Positions 33,508-33,822 of a stretch of DNA of 33,822 bases are shown in pieces; positions within the stretch are counted from its first letter, which is position 1, and every line of letters begins with the position of its first letter. This DNA is from Planctomycetes bacterium GWC2_45_44 (GTDB lineage: Bacteria > Planctomycetota > Phycisphaerae > Sedimentisphaerales > UBA12454): positions 1 to 33,822 of the forward strand of contig MHXU01000085.1 of assembly GCA_001824555.1 (NCBI GenBank), given 5' to 3'. Both the position numbers and the translations under genes were made by a program. The notes under the pieces were generated by a model. That model worked only from the letters and a program-made list of their open reading frames with translations. It ran no database searches and had not been told where the DNA came from.

Positions 33508-33822
33508 CAAATGAAAAAATCAGCGGGCAGATAATTTATATGTACGCATTCGATATCGCTTACGATATGAAGCGCCAGCCGATAACCGAACTTCTCGGCT
33601 GTCCGGCCAGAGACTATTCCTTAAGCACAAACAAGCGAAGTCCAAAGCAATTGTTTTTTTACCGTCCGCAACTGTTTGTGCTGCCGAACAGGGAGTGCAA
33701 ATTAGACGGCAAAACAATAATCGTTCAGCCGAGCGTGAAAGTTTTCAATGTCGGAGCGATAAGCGTTCAGTTCAGGATTCCGTTCGAGGTGCAGAGGCTC
33801 GAAGAGCTTGTGGCGTTTCATT
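33504..33822 (+). CDS. Hypothetical protein, 5' part (runs off the window edge)
   Basis: An open frame starts with ATG at 33504, overlapping the PIG-L stop (ATGA), and stays open to the window end (106 codons). It begins MTNEKISGQIIYMYAFDIAY and continues with ELLGCPARDYSLSTNKR, LFFYRPQLFVLP and VFNVGAISVQFRIPFEVQRL. Predicted strands predominate and no signal peptide or membrane helix is present. I do not recognise the family. Translational coupling with PIG-L indicates a shared operon. Confidence 0.75.
   Translation, partial: MTNEKISGQIIYMYAFDIAYDMKRQPITELLGCPARDYSLSTNKRSPKQLFFYRPQLFVLPNRECKLDGKTIIVQPSVKVFNVGAISVQFRIPFEVQRLEELVAFH

Overview
The window is most of an extracellular or capsular polysaccharide locus from a Gram-negative-type environmental bacterium. 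The best taxonomic clue is the gene at 19427-20842. It is a secreted seven-bladed propeller ending in a single dockerin-like D-x-S-G-D-x-x-V-D-x-x-D module, a style common in Planctomycetota (Phycisphaerae/Sedimentisphaerales-like). Spacers full of short degenerate repeats fit that too. The assignment is an inference.

Layout. Every gene from 1 to 32407 lies on the minus strand, so transcription runs right to left. (a) 20871-32407 is mainly nucleotide-sugar supply: two SDR epimerases (31445-32407, 30497-31435), a small two-helix pore-loop-like protein (29192-29557), a WbpA-type UDP-sugar 6-dehydrogenase, a WbpE-type aminotransferase, Gmd, Fcl, UDP-glucose dehydrogenase and a UDP-glucuronate 4-epimerase-like SDR. 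A HEPN-MNT pair sits inside the fcl-ugd run, and a four-helix-bundle (23S IVP-type) gene is wedged between ugd and the epimerase. (b) 16926-20842 is accessory: the propeller/dockerin protein, a second HEPN-MNT pair, an unrecognised 225-aa protein and a dense repeat region. (c) 389-16737 is polymer assembly: WecB-type epimerase, membrane-anchored TIM-barrel protein, GT2, Wzy-like polymerase, pyruvyl transferase, Wzx flippase, hexapeptide acetyltransferase, SASA-type esterase, two GT4 enzymes, and an amino-deoxysugar set (4,6-dehydratase, nucleotidyltransferase, DegT aminotransferase, GNAT). Positions 1-116 carry the start of a third HEPN gene. (d) On the plus strand, 32902-33507 is a PIG-L deacetylase overlapping (ATGA) an incomplete gene at the right edge.

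How the genes work together. The supply enzymes would yield UDP-GlcA/GalA, GDP-L-fucose, UDP-ManNAc, UDP-GalNAc, UDP-HexNAc uronic acids and an N-acylated amino-deoxyhexose. The GT2 and GT4 enzymes would assemble lipid-linked units, decorated by acetyl and pyruvyl groups. Wzx would flip them and Wzy polymerise them. No initiating phosphoglycosyl transferase and no Wza/Wzc export machinery is visible here.

The most unusual content is non-coding. A degenerate 7-nt-phased repeat (CAGnnnT, complement AnnnCTG) fills many spacers. It supplies the last codons and stop of three genes and the apparent start of a fourth. A 129-bp element occurs twice, each time 15-17 bp upstream of a HEPN start codon. 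An array at 18899-19132 has a 21-nt period marked by TCATC, with units that partly alternate in orientation. No CRISPR, tRNA, rRNA or transposase gene was recognised.
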